Part shown: positions 42,061-51,912 of the stretch, in pieces
How the letters are laid out: every line of letters begins with the position of its first letter
Numbering within the stretch: the first letter of the stretch is position 1
Made by a program: the position numbers and the translations under genes
NCBI GenBank assembly: GCA_016190505.1
Contig: JACPQM010000069.1
Location: 45,924-109,923, forward strand
Length of the DNA: 64,000 nt
Direction: 5' to 3'
Source: Chloroflexota bacterium
Lineage (GTDB): Bacteria; Chloroflexota; Dehalococcoidia; JACPQK01
The notes under the pieces: model-generated
Databases searched by the model: none
What the model saw: only the letters and a program-made list of their open reading frames with translations
What the model was told of the DNA's origin: nothing

Positions 42061-42309
42061 TTACCCAAGCCCGTGCTTCTCAATCAGGGTCTTTAGACCT
42101 GTCCTCCCCAGGCCTGTCTGTTTCACCCCGAGGATCGCTCCCAGAGTGCCATCAGGCAGGTCGTCCGCCTTGTCAGGGACAACCGTGGTACGAGGGATTG
42201 TCTCGCCTGGGAACTTCTTGAACAGGAAGACACCGTGGGTTGCTCGACCACGGACTTGCCAGCCGTCAATCTCCAGCAGCCGGATAAGCTGCCTACCCGA
42301 AATGCGCAC
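42061..42309 (-). CDS. HicA-type mRNA interferase toxin
   Basis: An 82-residue dsRBD-like HicA (YcfA family): SGRQLIRLLEIDGWQVRGRA with the following T-H-G carrying the catalytic His, then TIPRTTVVPDKADDLPDGTL and ILGVKQTGLG. The gene is 6 bp after HicB, in the antitoxin-first order. Confidence 0.9.
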   Translation of the reverse strand: MRISGRQLIRLLEIDGWQVRGRATHGVFLFKKFPGETIPRTTVVPDKADDLPDGTLGAILGVKQTGLGRTGLKTLIEKHGLG

Positions 42310-42315
42310 TGGGCA

Positions 42316-42639
42316 TTACCGGGCGGTGGCCACGGGGAAAGACCACATCCCGGCTTCGGGCGGTCCGCCACGTGGTGCATCGAGACGAAACCACTGCACG
42401 CCGTGCTCGCGCAAGAAATCGGCAGTGAACCCCATCTCTTCCACCTGGTTGAGATGCAGGCTCACCGCATCAACGATCTCTTTCTGGGCCTCTTCAAGCG
42501 TGGCAGCATAGGTGGCGGTCCCCAGCTCCAAGCACTCAGCCAGCCACTTCCCATCGTCCTGTTTGAACTGAAAGGACAATAGGACCGCCTCTTGAGCGCC
42601 GGTCTTGGCATAGCGCACCGCCAGCATGTGCTCTAGCAT
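42316..42639 (-). CDS. HicB-type antitoxin
   Basis: A 107-residue HicB: FQFKQDDGKWLAECLELG then TATYAATLEEAQKEIVDAVS is the partial RNase H-like fold, followed by a C-terminal helical part. ATG 42639 is chosen because GAGGTAGGT is directly upstream; the in-frame extension to 42702 reaches into a repeat. It precedes HicA. Confidence 0.88.
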   Translation of the reverse strand: MLEHMLAVRYAKTGAQEAVLLSFQFKQDDGKWLAECLELGTATYAATLEEAQKEIVDAVSLHLNQVEEMGFTADFLREHGVQWFRLDAPRGGPPEAGMWSFPVATAR

Positions 42640-42679
42640 ACCTACCTCGTGGAGAGTAATTGTATCACACGGCACTGTC

Positions 42680-42710
42680 TGGTGGGTTCCGCCACGCTTC
42701 ACCCACCCTA
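42680..42710. repeat. GTAGGGTGGGTG repeat, inverse copy
   Basis: TGGTGGGTTCC ... CACCCACCCTAC, the reverse complement form of the repeat at 39408-39438; it lies between HicB and the second MNT gene. Confidence 0.75.
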
Positions 42711-43076
42711 CTGCTGGCGCCGGAACAGCTCCACCCCCTCCCCCAGCGCGCGCTTGATGAAGAAGTTGCCCTGGGCCAGCATATCGTCTAGCTCGGCCTG
42801 GGTGTAGACGAAGACGTCGGTCCCTACGGGGAAGCGCTCAGGCTGGTACTCGGAGGAACGCCCGAAAAAGGGTACTGACGATTCGGTGAGCACCACCAGG
42901 AAGTCCACGTCGGAGCCGGGTACGGCCTCGTTGCGCACCAGCGAGCCGAAGACCAGGACCAACTCTACCTCGGGGTGGCTCTGGCCTAGCTCCCGGGCAT
43001 AGGCCCGGGCGGCGGCCCAGGCCTCATCCTTCGGGAACCACCAGACCCTGACACCAGGCGATGATGTCTCTGGCAT
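42708..43076 (-). CDS. MNT-type nucleotidyltransferase (second HEPN/MNT pair)
   Basis: About 122 residues with LVLVFGSLVRNEAVPGSDVD then FLVV, the G-S-x9-D-x-D site. It follows its HEPN partner, the reverse of the order in the first pair. ATG 43076 is used; a TTG two codons upstream is possible. Overlap with the HEPN gene is about 53 bases. Confidence 0.85.
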   Translation of the reverse strand: MPETSSPGVRVWWFPKDEAWAAARAYARELGQSHPEVELVLVFGSLVRNEAVPGSDVDFLVVLTESSVPFFGRSSEYQPERFPVGTDVFVYTQAELDDMLAQGNFFIKRALGEGVELFRRQQ

Positions 43077-43422
43077 AAGCAATTGCCTCTTCCGCTTGAC
43101 TTCTAGTATAGAATTCTCGCGGCGCCCCCGTGTCGTGCTGGTTGACGTACCTCGTGGGGATGTAGTACTGGTCTAGCTTTCTGGCCTTGTCTACCAGGTA
43201 AGTTGACGGTCTGGCCCGTTCAGGCAGCGCCAGCATGAGCTTGCTGATTGCGTGTCCCCAGGCATCGCCCCCCAGCTTCTGGTATGCGGCCTTGAGCCCC
43301 TTCTCCGCCGCCTGCTGGCTGGCGAAGCAGGCCCAGTCATGGAAGCCACCTTCCATAGCGTGTTGGGCGAGCTGTAGGTCCCACTGGGCTTGGGAGAGCC
43401 AGTCTATGTGGCGGGCGGGCAT
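43024..43422 (-). CDS. HEPN-domain protein (second HEPN/MNT pair)
   Basis: A 132-residue HEPN: DLQLAQHAMEGGFHDWACFA, then SQQAAEKGLKAAYQKLGG, WGHAISKLM and AIAYARDIIAWC. This is the A-C-F-x-S-Q-Q-A-A-E-K-x-L-K group without the R-x4-6-H motif in its usual place. The ATG at 43422 comes one base after the leuA stop, so it is probably transcribed from the leu operon. Confidence 0.82.
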   Translation of the reverse strand: MPARHIDWLSQAQWDLQLAQHAMEGGFHDWACFASQQAAEKGLKAAYQKLGGDAWGHAISKLMLALPERARPSTYLVDKARKLDQYYIPTRYVNQHDTGAPREFYTRSQAEEAIAYARDIIAWCQGLVVPEG

Positions 43423-43423
43423 G

Positions 43424-44941
43424 TTACCTCTTCTGGCGGGCGGCTATCAGGCGGTTCAGGGCATTCATGTAGGCCTTGGCTGAGGCCACGATGATATCGG
43501 TGGCGGCGCCCCGGCCGGTATAGACCCGGCCCTCGCTCTCGAGGCGGATGGTCACCTGGCCCTGGGCGTCAATCCCTTCGGTAACCGACTTGACACTGAA
43601 CTCGGTGAGCTTGTTGGGCACCTGGACGATGCGGTTGATGGCCCTATAAACGGCGTCCACCGGCCCGGTGCCCAGGGCAGCGTCGGCCAGCACCGCGCCG
43701 TCGGGCGTGGTGAGGCGCACGGTGGCCGTGGGCACGCTGTGGTCGCCGCAGGAGACCTGGATATGGTCCAGGTGATAGGCCTCCACGATGTTCCGCCGTT
43801 CCTCGGTGACCAGCGCCTCGATGTCCCGGTCGTCCACCTCCTTCTTCTTGGTCACCAGCTCCTGGAAGGCGGCGAATGCGCGGGTCAGCGCCTCGTCGCT
43901 CAGAGTGTAGCCCATCTCCTCCAGGTGCTGCCGGAAGGCATGGCGCCCGGAGAGCTTGCCCAGGGTGAGCGTTGTCCCCGGGACGCCAACGTCCGCCGGG
44001 TTCATGATCTCATAAGTACTCCGCTCCTTGATGACGCCATCCTGGTGGATGCCCGACTCGTGGCGGAAGGCATTGGCCCCCACGACGGCCTTGTTGGGCT
44101 GCACCGGGATGCCCGTCAGGTCGCTCACCAGGCGGCTGGTGCGGTATATCTGGGTGGTATCTATGCTGGTGGTAAAGGCGAAGTAATCGCGCCGCGTACG
44201 CAGCGCCATGACGATCTCTTCCAGCGAGGCATTGCCTGCCCGCTCGCCAATGCCGTTGATGGTGCACTCCACCTGGCGGGCGCCGGCCCGGATCGCGGCC
44301 AGGCTATTGGCCACCGCCAGACCCAGGTCGTCGTGGACGTGGACGCTGACCACCGCCTTGCCGATGTTGGGCACGCTCTGAAACACTCCCTGAATGAGGG
44401 CGGCAAACTCGTCGGGGGTGGCATAGCCCACCGTGTCCGGAATGTTTACCGTGGTGGCGCCGGCGTCTATCACCGCCCTGAGGAGCTGGTAGACGTAGTT
44501 TGGCTCAGAGCGCGAGGCATCCATAGGGGAGAACTCCACGTCGTCCACGTGGGCGCGAGCCCGCTTGCAGGCCTCCACCGCCATCATTATGACCTCTTCC
44601 CGGTCCTTCTTGATCTGGTGCATGAGGTGGATGTCACTGCTGGACAGGAAGACATGGATGCGCGGGTGGGCGGCCTTCTCCAGGGCTCGGGCGGCTGCCT
44701 CGATGTCCTCGGGCATCGCTCGGGCCAGCCCGCAGATGATGGGCCGCCTCACCTCCCGAGCGATAAGGCTGACCGCCTCCATCTCGATGGGGGAGTTTAC
44801 GGGGGTGCCCGCCTCGATGACGTCCACGCCCAGCCTATCGAGCTGGCGGGCGATCTCCAGCTTCTCCTGGACGTTGAGCGTAGCCCCAGGCGACTGCTCC
44901 CCATCCCGCAGTGTGGTATCAAAAATTGTTATCTTTTCCAT
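43424..44941 (-). CDS. leuA: 2-isopropylmalate synthase LeuA
   Basis: Condenses 2-oxoisovalerate with acetyl-CoA, the committed step to leucine. The 505-residue protein starts [20 protein letters not shown]; further motifs are [36 protein letters not shown] near residue 200 (H-x-H metal site), [17 protein letters not shown] and [14 protein letters not shown] near residue 295, then the C-terminal regulatory domain (residues 390-505) that usually binds leucine. ATG 44941 is the family start. It lies 23 bp after the YhaM-like gene and is followed at once by the HEPN gene. Confidence 0.96.
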   Translation of the reverse strand: MEKITIFDTTLRDGEQSPGATLNVQEKLEIARQLDRLGVDVIEAGTPVNSPIEMEAVSLIAREVRRPIICGLARAMPEDIEAAARALEKAAHPRIHVFLSSSDIHLMHQIKKDREEVIMMAVEACKRARAHVDDVEFSPMDASRSEPNYVYQLLRAVIDAGATTVNIPDTVGYATPDEFAALIQGVFQSVPNIGKAVVSVHVHDDLGLAVANSLAAIRAGARQVECTINGIGERAGNASLEEIVMALRTRRDYFAFTTSIDTTQIYRTSRLVSDLTGIPVQPNKAVVGANAFRHESGIHQDGVIKERSTYEIMNPADVGVPGTTLTLGKLSGRHAFRQHLEEMGYTLSDEALTRAFAAFQELVTKKKEVDDRDIEALVTEERRNIVEAYHLDHIQVSCGDHSVPTATVRLTTPDGAVLADAALGTGPVDAVYRAINRIVQVPNKLTEFSVKSVTEGIDAQGQVTIRLESEGRVYTGRGAATDIIVASAKAYMNALNRLIAARQKR

Positions 44942-44964
44942 GTCGTTCTCTCCACACCCCAGGC

Positions 44965-45921
44965 TCAAGGCTGGGGCATCTCCCCATTCGTCTGTTGTCG
45001 CGGGCTATACACTCGGGTCTCCAGGTAGCGGTCCCGCTGCCCAAAGGTCAAGCCCTTCTCGCGCTGCGCCTCGGCGATGGCGCCGTAGCGATGCGCCCTG
45101 GTATCGGTGTAGTCAGCAATGTGCAGTAGAAAAGCTTCCAGCGTCATGGGCGTGACCACCGCACCCCACTCCAGGTTGCCGTGATGGCTCAGGACCATGT
45201 GACACAGTTGGGCCTGGAGTGCCTCCGGGAAGCCTTCCACATGAGTGGCATAGCGCTCCAGGCGCTGGGCCCCCAAATACGTATGCCCGAAGAGGTTCCC
45301 GGCATCTGTGTACAGCACTGTTGCCTTGCAGGCCAGCTCGTCCAGCTTGCCAACGTCATGGAACACCCCCCCAACCAGCAACAGGTCCCTATTCACGCCG
45401 TAAAGGGTGGCGTATGTGTCCAGCAAACGTACGACCGACAGGGTGTGCTCCAACAGGCCACCCACATAGGCGTGGTGTACCTCCACAGCGCCGGGCCATT
45501 TCTGGAAGTCCTCCCAGGCATCGGCCATGAACTTTGCCAGGAGTTTCGACAACCAGGGGTCCTCGATAGTGGCCAGGACCCTTTTGAGCTCTTGACCCAG
45601 TTGGACGCTGTCTTTCGGACACGGAGGCAGGAAGTCCTCGAAGTTGACCTGCCCCGTGTAGCGCTCGACATGGTCAATGCGTATCCCGTAGCCAGAGCTG
45701 TAGCTCCCGGTGACCCGCACCACTTCTCCTGGGGCCACGCCACCGGGGAGTTCGGCGCGCTCGAACTGCCTGGCGTCCACCGCGTTTGTCCGGTCGCTCA
45801 GGCGCAGGTACATGAAAGGCTCACCGTTACGGGCCTGACGCACCTCGGCCTGGGCTACGGCGAACAGCGCGCCCCGGAGGGCCTGGCCTTCCTTCAACTC
45901 TTTGACCATGGGCGATTTCAT
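44965..45921 (-). CDS. YhaM-like 3'-5' exoribonuclease (OB fold plus HD domain)
   Basis: A 318-residue protein with an N-terminal OB-fold ([47 protein letters not shown]) and an HD phosphohydrolase domain: [15 protein letters not shown] near residue 147, [17 protein letters not shown] near residue 180, [14 protein letters not shown] near residue 242 and IADYTDTR. This is the architecture of YhaM/CBF1, an Mn-dependent exoribonuclease for RNA and ssDNA. It sits between a HicB relic and leuA. Confidence 0.88.
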   Translation of the reverse strand: MKSPMVKELKEGQALRGALFAVAQAEVRQARNGEPFMYLRLSDRTNAVDARQFERAELPGGVAPGEVVRVTGSYSSGYGIRIDHVERYTGQVNFEDFLPPCPKDSVQLGQELKRVLATIEDPWLSKLLAKFMADAWEDFQKWPGAVEVHHAYVGGLLEHTLSVVRLLDTYATLYGVNRDLLLVGGVFHDVGKLDELACKATVLYTDAGNLFGHTYLGAQRLERYATHVEGFPEALQAQLCHMVLSHHGNLEWGAVVTPMTLEAFLLHIADYTDTRAHRYGAIAEAQREKGLTFGQRDRYLETRVYSPRQQTNGEMPQP

Positions 45922-45930
45922 GAACGTGTC

Positions 45931-46149
45931 CTACGCCGCCACCTTCACCCTGCCGATGATAACCGCATCCTCGGTAGGGATGGTTGCCCCCTCCTCCCTC
46001 AGCGCCACAAGATGGCTTTCAATTGCTTCTTTGACATTGACCAAGGCTTCGTCAATGCTTTCTCCCTGAGAATAGCACCCTGGCAGGGCAGGCACTTTCA
46101 CCCACTAGCCACCCTCTTCTGCCGGAAACACCAAAACTGTGTATTCCAT
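45931..46149 (-). pseudogene. HicB-type antitoxin with an amber codon
   Basis: From ATG 46149 the frame reads MEYTVLVFPAEEGG, TAG at 46105-46107, then WVKVPALPGCYSQGESIDEA and a normal HicB end (HLVALREEGATIP). The stop replaces the usual tyrosine in the G-Y-W/F-V-K motif. The rest is intact, so the inactivation is recent, or the stop is suppressed. No HicA partner is adjacent. It ends 10 bp before the YhaM-like gene. Confidence 0.85.
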
Positions 46150-46198
46150 CGCACTCTTGCACCAGCCCATGACCCAGGCTTCAGCCTGGCGTATTCAA

Positions 46199-46321
46199 TA
46201 TGTCATTCTTGAGGAAGCGAAGCGACCGAAGAATCCGTACCCCAGGCGCTCGGTGCCAGCCAGGGCACGGATTCTTCGCCGCCCCTTCGCTACGCTCAGG
46301 GTTTCGGCTCAGAATGACATC
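46199..46321. mobile_element. MITE-like long inverted repeat
   Basis: Ends TGTCATTCTTGAGGAAGCGA and its approximate complement ending GCTCAGAATGACAT, with a second inner pair around GAAGAATCCGT and ACGGATTCTTC. No ORF inside. It sits between ilvC and the HicB relic. A partial related piece (TCTCAGAATGACA) is at 12455-12470. Confidence 0.75.
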
Positions 46322-46328
46322 CAACAAG

Positions 46329-47321
46329 CTATTTCCCCAACCACGGCATCATGGAACGCAGCTCTTTGCCCACCTCCTCGATCCTGAGGTTGCGCTCTGC
46401 CTGGCGCATGCCCAGGAAGTTGCCCCGGCCTTCCCGGTTCTCGGCGATCCAGCGCTGGGCAAAGGACCCGTCCTGGATCTCCTTCAGCACCCGGCGCATG
46501 GTCTCCTTCACCCTGTCGTCCACAATACGCGGTCCGGAAACGTAGTCGCCGTACTCGGCGGTGTCACTCACCGCCTCGCGCATGCGGGTGAGGCCACCGG
46601 CGTAGATCAGGTCCACGATGAGCTTGAGCTCATGGAGGCACTCGAAGTAGGCCAGCTCCGGCTGATAGCCCGCAGCCACCAGGGTCTCGAAGCCTGCCTT
46701 GACCAGGGCGCTTACCCCACCGCAAAGCACCGCCTGCTCGCCAAAGAGGTCAGTCTCCGTCTCCTCGGCAAAGGTGGTCTCCAGCACGCCGGCCCTGGTG
46801 CAGCCAATGCCCTTGGCGTAGGCCAGCGCTATCTGCCGTGCCTGGCCCGAGGCGTCCTGGTGCACGGCGAACAGGGCTGGCGTTCCCGCGCCCTCAGTGT
46901 ACAGCCGGCGGACCAGTGGTCCGGGTGCTTTGGGTGCTACCATGCTCACATCCACGGCCTGCGGCGGCATCACCTGCTTGTAGTGGATGTTGAACCCGTG
47001 GGCGAACATAATGGTCTTGCCCGCTTTCATAGCGGGTGCGATGGACTTGGCGTACACGTCTCCTTGCGAAACGTCCGGGATAAGCATCATGATGATGTCG
47101 GCGTCCCTGGCCACGGCCTCCACCGTGTCCACCGCCAGCCCCGCCTGGGCCACCTCCTTGCGGGAGGAGCTATCGGCGCGCAGGCCCACCACCACCTTCA
47201 GGCCACTATCCCTGAGGTTCTGGGAATGGGCCTTGCCCTGGCTGCCGAAGCCGACGACGCCAATGGTCTTGCCCTTCAGCAAGCCTAGTTCGGCATCCGC
47301 GTCATGGTAAACCTTGGCCAT
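46329..47321 (-). CDS. ilvC: Ketol-acid reductoisomerase IlvC
   Basis: Isomeroreduction step of isoleucine and valine synthesis, class I, 330 residues. The N-terminal Rossmann motif is [17 protein letters not shown] near residue 20 and the cofactor loop [11 protein letters not shown] has Arg and Ser residues typical of NADPH preference. The C-terminal knotted domain carries the two-Mg2+ site: [20 protein letters not shown] near residue 190 and [13 protein letters not shown] segment [19 protein letters not shown]. Last gene of the T-box controlled transcript. Confidence 0.97.
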   Translation of the reverse strand: MAKVYHDADAELGLLKGKTIGVVGFGSQGKAHSQNLRDSGLKVVVGLRADSSSRKEVAQAGLAVDTVEAVARDADIIMMLIPDVSQGDVYAKSIAPAMKAGKTIMFAHGFNIHYKQVMPPQAVDVSMVAPKAPGPLVRRLYTEGAGTPALFAVHQDASGQARQIALAYAKGIGCTRAGVLETTFAEETETDLFGEQAVLCGGVSALVKAGFETLVAAGYQPELAYFECLHELKLIVDLIYAGGLTRMREAVSDTAEYGDYVSGPRIVDDRVKETMRRVLKEIQDGSFAQRWIAENREGRGNFLGMRQAERNLRIEEVGKELRSMMPWLGK

Positions 47322-47379
47322 AGTTCGTGTCTCCCCCTATTAGAACACTCGCCCCGTTTCCCCCGGGGCACCGTAAGCT

Positions 47380-47407
47380 GTAGGGGCGGACGGCCGTCCG
47401 CCCCTAC
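47380..47407. repeat. GTAG/CTAC 28-bp perfect palindrome
   Basis: GTAGGGGCGGACGG followed directly by its complement; it lies between ilvC and the 97-aa ORF. Confidence 0.9.
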
Positions 47408-47482
47408 GGATACTCCCCCGCAAAGTGCGCCGAGTGTCGCCCCAGCGGCTTCGCGCAACATCCGCCCGGCCACTTCCACGCG

Positions 47483-47776
47483 CTACGATAGCGGCATCGG
47501 GTCTTCGTGCTTGACCTCGGCCAGGGCCGTGTTCACCTTGGTGCGCAGCACCTGGGGCTTGTCGCCCTTGGCAGCCCTGATGTCCTGGCGCGAGATGTGG
47601 GCATCCTTGTGCCGGTCGCCCCGAAAGAAATGGACGTGGAGAATATCCTTCCACACCCATTCCCGGGGATCAATCTCGAACTTTACGGCGGGGTCGGTCT
47701 CGGCCACGGCCATATTCAGGTAGCTGCTCAGCCACTCGATGTCCCCGTCCTGGGGCAACCGCCCACTGGCGATCAT
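47483..47776 (-). CDS. Conserved-looking protein of unknown function (97 aa) in the ilv operon
   Basis: Located between ilvN (15 bp away) and ilvC on the same strand. Visible features: a helical start with DGDIEWLSSYLNMAVAE, then EIDPREWVWKDILHVHFFRG, which has clustered aromatic and His residues, and a basic middle. No known motif. Its place inside the ilv transcript suggests co-regulation rather than a known catalytic role. Homology searches would decide if it is conserved. Confidence 0.6.
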   Translation of the reverse strand: MIASGRLPQDGDIEWLSSYLNMAVAETDPAVKFEIDPREWVWKDILHVHFFRGDRHKDAHISRQDIRAAKGDKPQVLRTKVNTALAEVKHEDPMPLS

Positions 47777-47791
47777 GGTCCACCCCCTTTG

Positions 47792-48274
47792 CTACGCCCG
47801 AGCCAGGGCCACCCGCCCGCTGCGCATCACCTCGACGATGCCGAAGGGCCGCAGCAGCTCCAGCAAGGCCCCTATCTTTTCCTCGTCTCCGGTGACCTCA
47901 AGAATCAACGCCTCCGGGGCCACGTCAACAATGTTGGCCCGGAAGATATCAGCGAGCTGGATGATCTCGCCCCTGGCAGAAGAGGGGGCCCTGACCTTGA
48001 CGAGCGCAAGCTCCCGGGCCACCATGTCGTCGCTGGTGATGTCCGAGACCTTGACCACGTCTATCAGCTTGTAAAGCTGCTTGGTAACCTGCTCCACAGC
48101 CGCCTCGTCGCCACCCATGACCAGGGTGAGGCGAGAGAGGTCGGGGACCTCGCTGTGCCCCACTACGATGGACTCAATGTTGAACCCCCGACGGCGGAAC
48201 AAGCTGGCGATACGATTCAGCACCCCCGGCTTGTCCTCCACCAGTGCGGTCACGGTATGCTTCTGCGCATTCAT
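47792..48274 (-). CDS. ilvN: Acetolactate synthase small (regulatory) subunit IlvN/IlvH
   Basis: The 160-residue regulatory subunit: an ACT domain, HTVTALVEDKPGVLNRIASL and FRRRGFNIESIVVGHSE at the start, and LVMGGDEAAVEQVTKQLYKL then a second domain with VREL-like LARELALVKV. It binds valine and activates the catalytic subunit. ATG 48274 overlaps the ilvB stop (ATGA). Confidence 0.95.
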   Translation of the reverse strand: MNAQKHTVTALVEDKPGVLNRIASLFRRRGFNIESIVVGHSEVPDLSRLTLVMGGDEAAVEQVTKQLYKLIDVVKVSDITSDDMVARELALVKVRAPSSARGEIIQLADIFRANIVDVAPEALILEVTGDEEKIGALLELLRPFGIVEVMRSGRVALARA

Positions 48275-49983
48275 GCTCTGTGCCCCCTTGCCGACGACCG
48301 GCTACGGACCGGCTGCGGCGCCTCCAGCATCTCCCCGATGGACCCGCCCGGCGGCACCATGGGATAGACGTTCTCCTCGGGCTGGATAGCGAAGTCCACA
48401 ACCACCGGGCCGTCGTGCTCCATAGCCCTCTCAATGGCCGGGCCAACCTCGCTGGGCCGGGTAGCCCGCAGCCCCAGGATGCCATAGGCCTCGGCGATCT
48501 TGACAAAGTCCGGCCCCAGCAATGGAGTGGCCACAAAGCGCTTGCCGAAGAACAGGTCCTGCCACTGCCGGACCATGCCCAGGAATCCATTGTTCAGGAT
48601 GGCGACTTTGATCGCCACCTTCTCCTGGACAGCCACCGCCAGCTCCTCCATGGTCATCTGGAACCCGCCGTCTCCGCACACACACCAAACGGCGTCCTGC
48701 GGGCGCCCCATCTTCACGCCGATGCCAGCGGGCAACTCGAAGCCCATGGTGCCCAACCCGCCAGAGCTAATGAAGGCATCCGACCGGTCGTAGCGGTAAA
48801 ACCGGGCGGCCCACATCTGGTTCTGGCCCACGCCAGTGACGATGGTGGCCTCGCCCCGGGTGACCTCGTAGAGCTTGCTCACCACCTGCTGCGGGAGCAG
48901 CTTCTCCGAATCGGGGACTACGTCGGAGGCGTGGCTTTCCCTCCAGTCGTCAATCTGGGCAAGCCACTCTGTGTGCCTGCCCTGCTGCACCTCGCCATTG
49001 AGTGCCCGCAGCACGGCAGCCACGTCTCCCACGATAGGGACGTCCACGCGCACGTTCTTGCCGATTTCGGCGGGGTCAATATCAATGTGTATGATCTTTG
49101 CCTTGGGGGCGAACTCGCTGACCTTGCCCGTGGCCCGGTCATCGAAGCGCATGCCCAGGCCTATGATCAGGTCCGCGTCGGTAACCGCACGGTTGGCCTG
49201 ATAGGTGCCATGCATACCCAGCATGCCAAGGCTCAAGACGTGGGAGCCGGGGAAGCTGGATATGCCCAGCAGTGTCGGGGTCACCGGGGCCTGAGCCTTC
49301 TCCGCCAGGTCGCGTAGCTCGGTGTAGGCCCGGGAGATAACCACCCCGTGACCCACAATAATCACCGGCCGCAGCGACTGGTTAATCAGACTGGCGGCCT
49401 TGCGTATTTGTGTCGGGTGACCTGTTAGTGTCGGCTTGTAGCCTGGCAAGTCCACTGAGTCCGGATAGTCGTACTCCGCCTCCTCGGTGAACACATCGCG
49501 GGGGATGTCTATGAGCACAGGCCCAGGGCGCCCAGTGCGGGCGATGTGGAAGGCCTCCTTTACCACCCTGGGGATATCCGCCGCCTTCAGCACCAGGTAG
49601 TTGTACTTGGTTATGGGCAGCGTGATGCCGGTGATGTCGCACTCCTGGAAGCCGTCCTTGCCAATTAGCGAGCGCACTACCTGGCCGGTGATGGCCACCA
49701 CTGGGGACGAGTCCATGTGGGCCGTGGCTATGCCGGTCACCAGGTTGCAGGCCCCTGGGCCGGAGGTTGCCACGCACACGCCGACACGGCCCGTGGCCCG
49801 GGCATAGCCATCCGCCATGTGGGCCGCACCCTGCTCGTGGCGGACCAGTACGTGGCGCAACTGGGGGTACTGCGGCCACACGTCATAAAGGGGCAGCACA
49901 GTGCCGCCCGGGAAGCCGAAGATCTCTACCACTCCCTCACGCACCAGACACTCACACAACATCTGGGCACCGCTAAGCTTCAT
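48271..49983 (-). CDS. ilvB: Acetolactate synthase large subunit IlvB
   Basis: ThDP- and FAD-dependent synthase of 2-acetolactate/2-acetohydroxybutyrate, 570 residues. Catalytic Glu in RHEQGAAHMADGYARATG near residue 49, EIFGFPGGTVLPLYD near residue 20, TSGPGACNLVTGIA, the ThDP-Mg2+ motif GDGGFQMTMEELAVAVQEKV near residue 436 then ILNNGFLGMVRQWQ. Located between ilvD (9 bp) and ilvN (4-base overlap). Confidence 0.97.
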   Translation of the reverse strand: MKLSGAQMLCECLVREGVVEIFGFPGGTVLPLYDVWPQYPQLRHVLVRHEQGAAHMADGYARATGRVGVCVATSGPGACNLVTGIATAHMDSSPVVAITGQVVRSLIGKDGFQECDITGITLPITKYNYLVLKAADIPRVVKEAFHIARTGRPGPVLIDIPRDVFTEEAEYDYPDSVDLPGYKPTLTGHPTQIRKAASLINQSLRPVIIVGHGVVISRAYTELRDLAEKAQAPVTPTLLGISSFPGSHVLSLGMLGMHGTYQANRAVTDADLIIGLGMRFDDRATGKVSEFAPKAKIIHIDIDPAEIGKNVRVDVPIVGDVAAVLRALNGEVQQGRHTEWLAQIDDWRESHASDVVPDSEKLLPQQVVSKLYEVTRGEATIVTGVGQNQMWAARFYRYDRSDAFISSGGLGTMGFELPAGIGVKMGRPQDAVWCVCGDGGFQMTMEELAVAVQEKVAIKVAILNNGFLGMVRQWQDLFFGKRFVATPLLGPDFVKIAEAYGILGLRATRPSEVGPAIERAMEHDGPVVVDFAIQPEENVYPMVPPGGSIGEMLEAPQPVRSRSSARGHRA

Positions 49984-49992
49984 TCACATCTC

Positions 49993-51639
49993 CTATACTG
50001 TAAGCACCGCCCCGCGGCTGGCCGAGGTCACCCGCTGTGCATAGCGGAGCAGGTAGCCCTCGTTCACCCTGAGGGTGAACGGCGGCACTACCCTGCGCTT
50101 GAGCTCCGCCTCGCTGAGGCGCACCTCCAACCGCTGGGCGGGTATGTCTATGTCAACAATGTCGCCGTTTTTCAGCGCGGCGATAGGCCCACCCGCCGCC
50201 GCCTCCGGCGACAGGTGGCCGATAGCAGAACCGCGAGTGGCCCCGGAGAACCGTCCGTCGGTGATCAGGGCCACCTTATCGTCCAGCCCCAGACCGGCTA
50301 GCAGCGAGGTGGGGGCCAGCATCTCCCGCATCCCCGGCCCGCCGCGAGGCCCCTCGTAGCGGATTACCACCACCTCTCCGGGCTTGATCGCCCGGGCCGT
50401 AATGCTGGCCGTGGCCGCCTCCTCGGAGTCGAACACGCGGGCAGGACCCGAGTGCCGCCGCATCTGGGGGGCCACCGCCGCGCTCTTCACCACCGCCCCC
50501 TCGGGCGCGACATTTCCCCAGAGGATGGTCAAGCCACCGGTGGGGGAGTAGGGCTCACTGCGGGGACGGATCACCTCCCCCCAGCGCCCAGAAGAGCGCT
50601 CCACTGTCTCGCCCAGCTTGCCAGCCACGGTGACCGCATCCAGGCGCAGCAGGTCGCGCACCTCCCGCATGACTGCGGGGATACCGCCCGCCTGGTCCAG
50701 GTCCTCGACGTGGTAGTGGCTGGCCGGGCTGATCTTGCACAGGTGGGGTGTAACCTGGCTGACCTTGTTGATGGCCTCCAACGGAAAGTCCACGCCAGCC
50801 TCATGGGCCAGGGCCATCAGGTGCAGTATGGAGTTGGTGCTGCCCCCCAGGGCCATGTCCGCGGTGAAGGTGTTGTGTAGTGCATCGCGCGTCACGATGT
50901 CGCGGGGGCACACGTTGTCCTGGAGCAGCGTCATGATGCGGCGGCCGGCCTCCTTGGCCAGGCGGATGCGCCGGGCGTCGGCAGCGGGAATAGTCCCATT
51001 GCCCGGCAGCGCCATGCCCAGGGCCTCCGTCAGGCAGTTCATGGTGTTAGCAGTGAACATGCCGGCGCACGAACCGCAGCCCGGACAGGCGGCCTCCTCG
51101 AGCCTGGCCAGTTCCTTTGGAGACAGGTCGCCCCGGACAGCCTTGCCCACCGCCTCAAACATGGTGCTCAGGTCTATGGCCTCGCCCTGCCACCGTCCGG
51201 CCAGCATGGGGCCGCCGCTAACCACAATGGCCGGTATGTTCAGGCGCACCGCAGCCATGAGCATGCCTGGTATGATTTTGTCGCAGTTGGGGACGAGCAC
51301 CAGGGCATCGAAGCTATGGGCCCGGACCACCACCTCCACCGAGTCGGCAATAAGCTCCCGGCTAGGCAGGCTATAGCACATGCCGGCATGCCCCATGGCC
51401 AGACCGTCGCATACCCCGATGGTGTTGACCTCGAAAGGCGTGCCCCCGGCGCTGCGCACCCCGTCCTTCACCGCCTGGGCAATCAGCCGCAGATGGGTAT
51501 GGCCCGGGATCACCTCGCTGAAGCTGTTGACCACGCCGATGAAGGGCTGCTCCATCTCCGAGTCGGTGCAGCCCAGGGCACGGAGCAAGGCCCGGTGCGG
51601 CGCCCGCTCTATTCCTCTCTTTATCAGGTCGCTACGCAT
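49993..51639 (-). CDS. ilvD: Dihydroxy-acid dehydratase IlvD
   Basis: Iron-sulfur dehydratase of the third common step, 548 residues. FeS ligands lie in [19 protein letters not shown] near residue 115 and [20 protein letters not shown] near residue 187; [19 protein letters not shown] near residue 255 and [20 protein letters not shown] near residue 458 are typical. First gene after the T-box leader. ATG 51639 is preceded by GGGAG. Confidence 0.96.
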   Translation of the reverse strand: MRSDLIKRGIERAPHRALLRALGCTDSEMEQPFIGVVNSFSEVIPGHTHLRLIAQAVKDGVRSAGGTPFEVNTIGVCDGLAMGHAGMCYSLPSRELIADSVEVVVRAHSFDALVLVPNCDKIIPGMLMAAVRLNIPAIVVSGGPMLAGRWQGEAIDLSTMFEAVGKAVRGDLSPKELARLEEAACPGCGSCAGMFTANTMNCLTEALGMALPGNGTIPAADARRIRLAKEAGRRIMTLLQDNVCPRDIVTRDALHNTFTADMALGGSTNSILHLMALAHEAGVDFPLEAINKVSQVTPHLCKISPASHYHVEDLDQAGGIPAVMREVRDLLRLDAVTVAGKLGETVERSSGRWGEVIRPRSEPYSPTGGLTILWGNVAPEGAVVKSAAVAPQMRRHSGPARVFDSEEAATASITARAIKPGEVVVIRYEGPRGGPGMREMLAPTSLLAGLGLDDKVALITDGRFSGATRGSAIGHLSPEAAAGGPIAALKNGDIVDIDIPAQRLEVRLSEAELKRRVVPPFTLRVNEGYLLRYAQRVTSASRGAVLTV

Positions 51640-51661
51640 TCAGCACCAACTCCCTGGTACG

Positions 51662-51900
51662 AAAAGTCCCGCCCCTAACGGGATCCCGTAGGGACGGGAC
51701 GGTACCACCCATCTTCCCCCCGGCCACCGGGAGGCACTCTTGGCTGTAACGGGCACCCCCGTCCGGGCTTACATTCTGCCGTTCAGCTCGGAGGCTCCGG
51801 GGCGAGTTCGCCACCATCCCCCCGCTGGCTCGCACCTGCCGCCAGCTCCCTTTGGGGTAAGGCCGGCTACTACTCCCCTTCTTCGCCACTGATTATGACA
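51662..51900 (-). promoter_or_regulatory. T-box riboswitch, likely Leu (CUC) specifier
   Basis: Read on the minus strand: GGGGAGTAGTAGC (AGTA loop side of stem I), AGGGAGCTGGC...GGTGCGAGCC (distal stem I), GAA-CTC-G-CC-CCGGAGC, where CTC followed by a purine sits in the specifier position, then the T-box core GGGTGGTACCG (51700-51710) and a terminator hairpin GTCCCG...CGGGAC with TTTT (51662-51699). It should sense uncharged tRNA-Leu and relieve termination before ilvD. Confidence 0.85.
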
Positions 51901-51912
51901 AATGTATTCGTA

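Noticed and set aside
43739..45028. 429-residue plus-strand ORF across leuA
   Set aside because: Antisense of leuA; low complexity and no family features.
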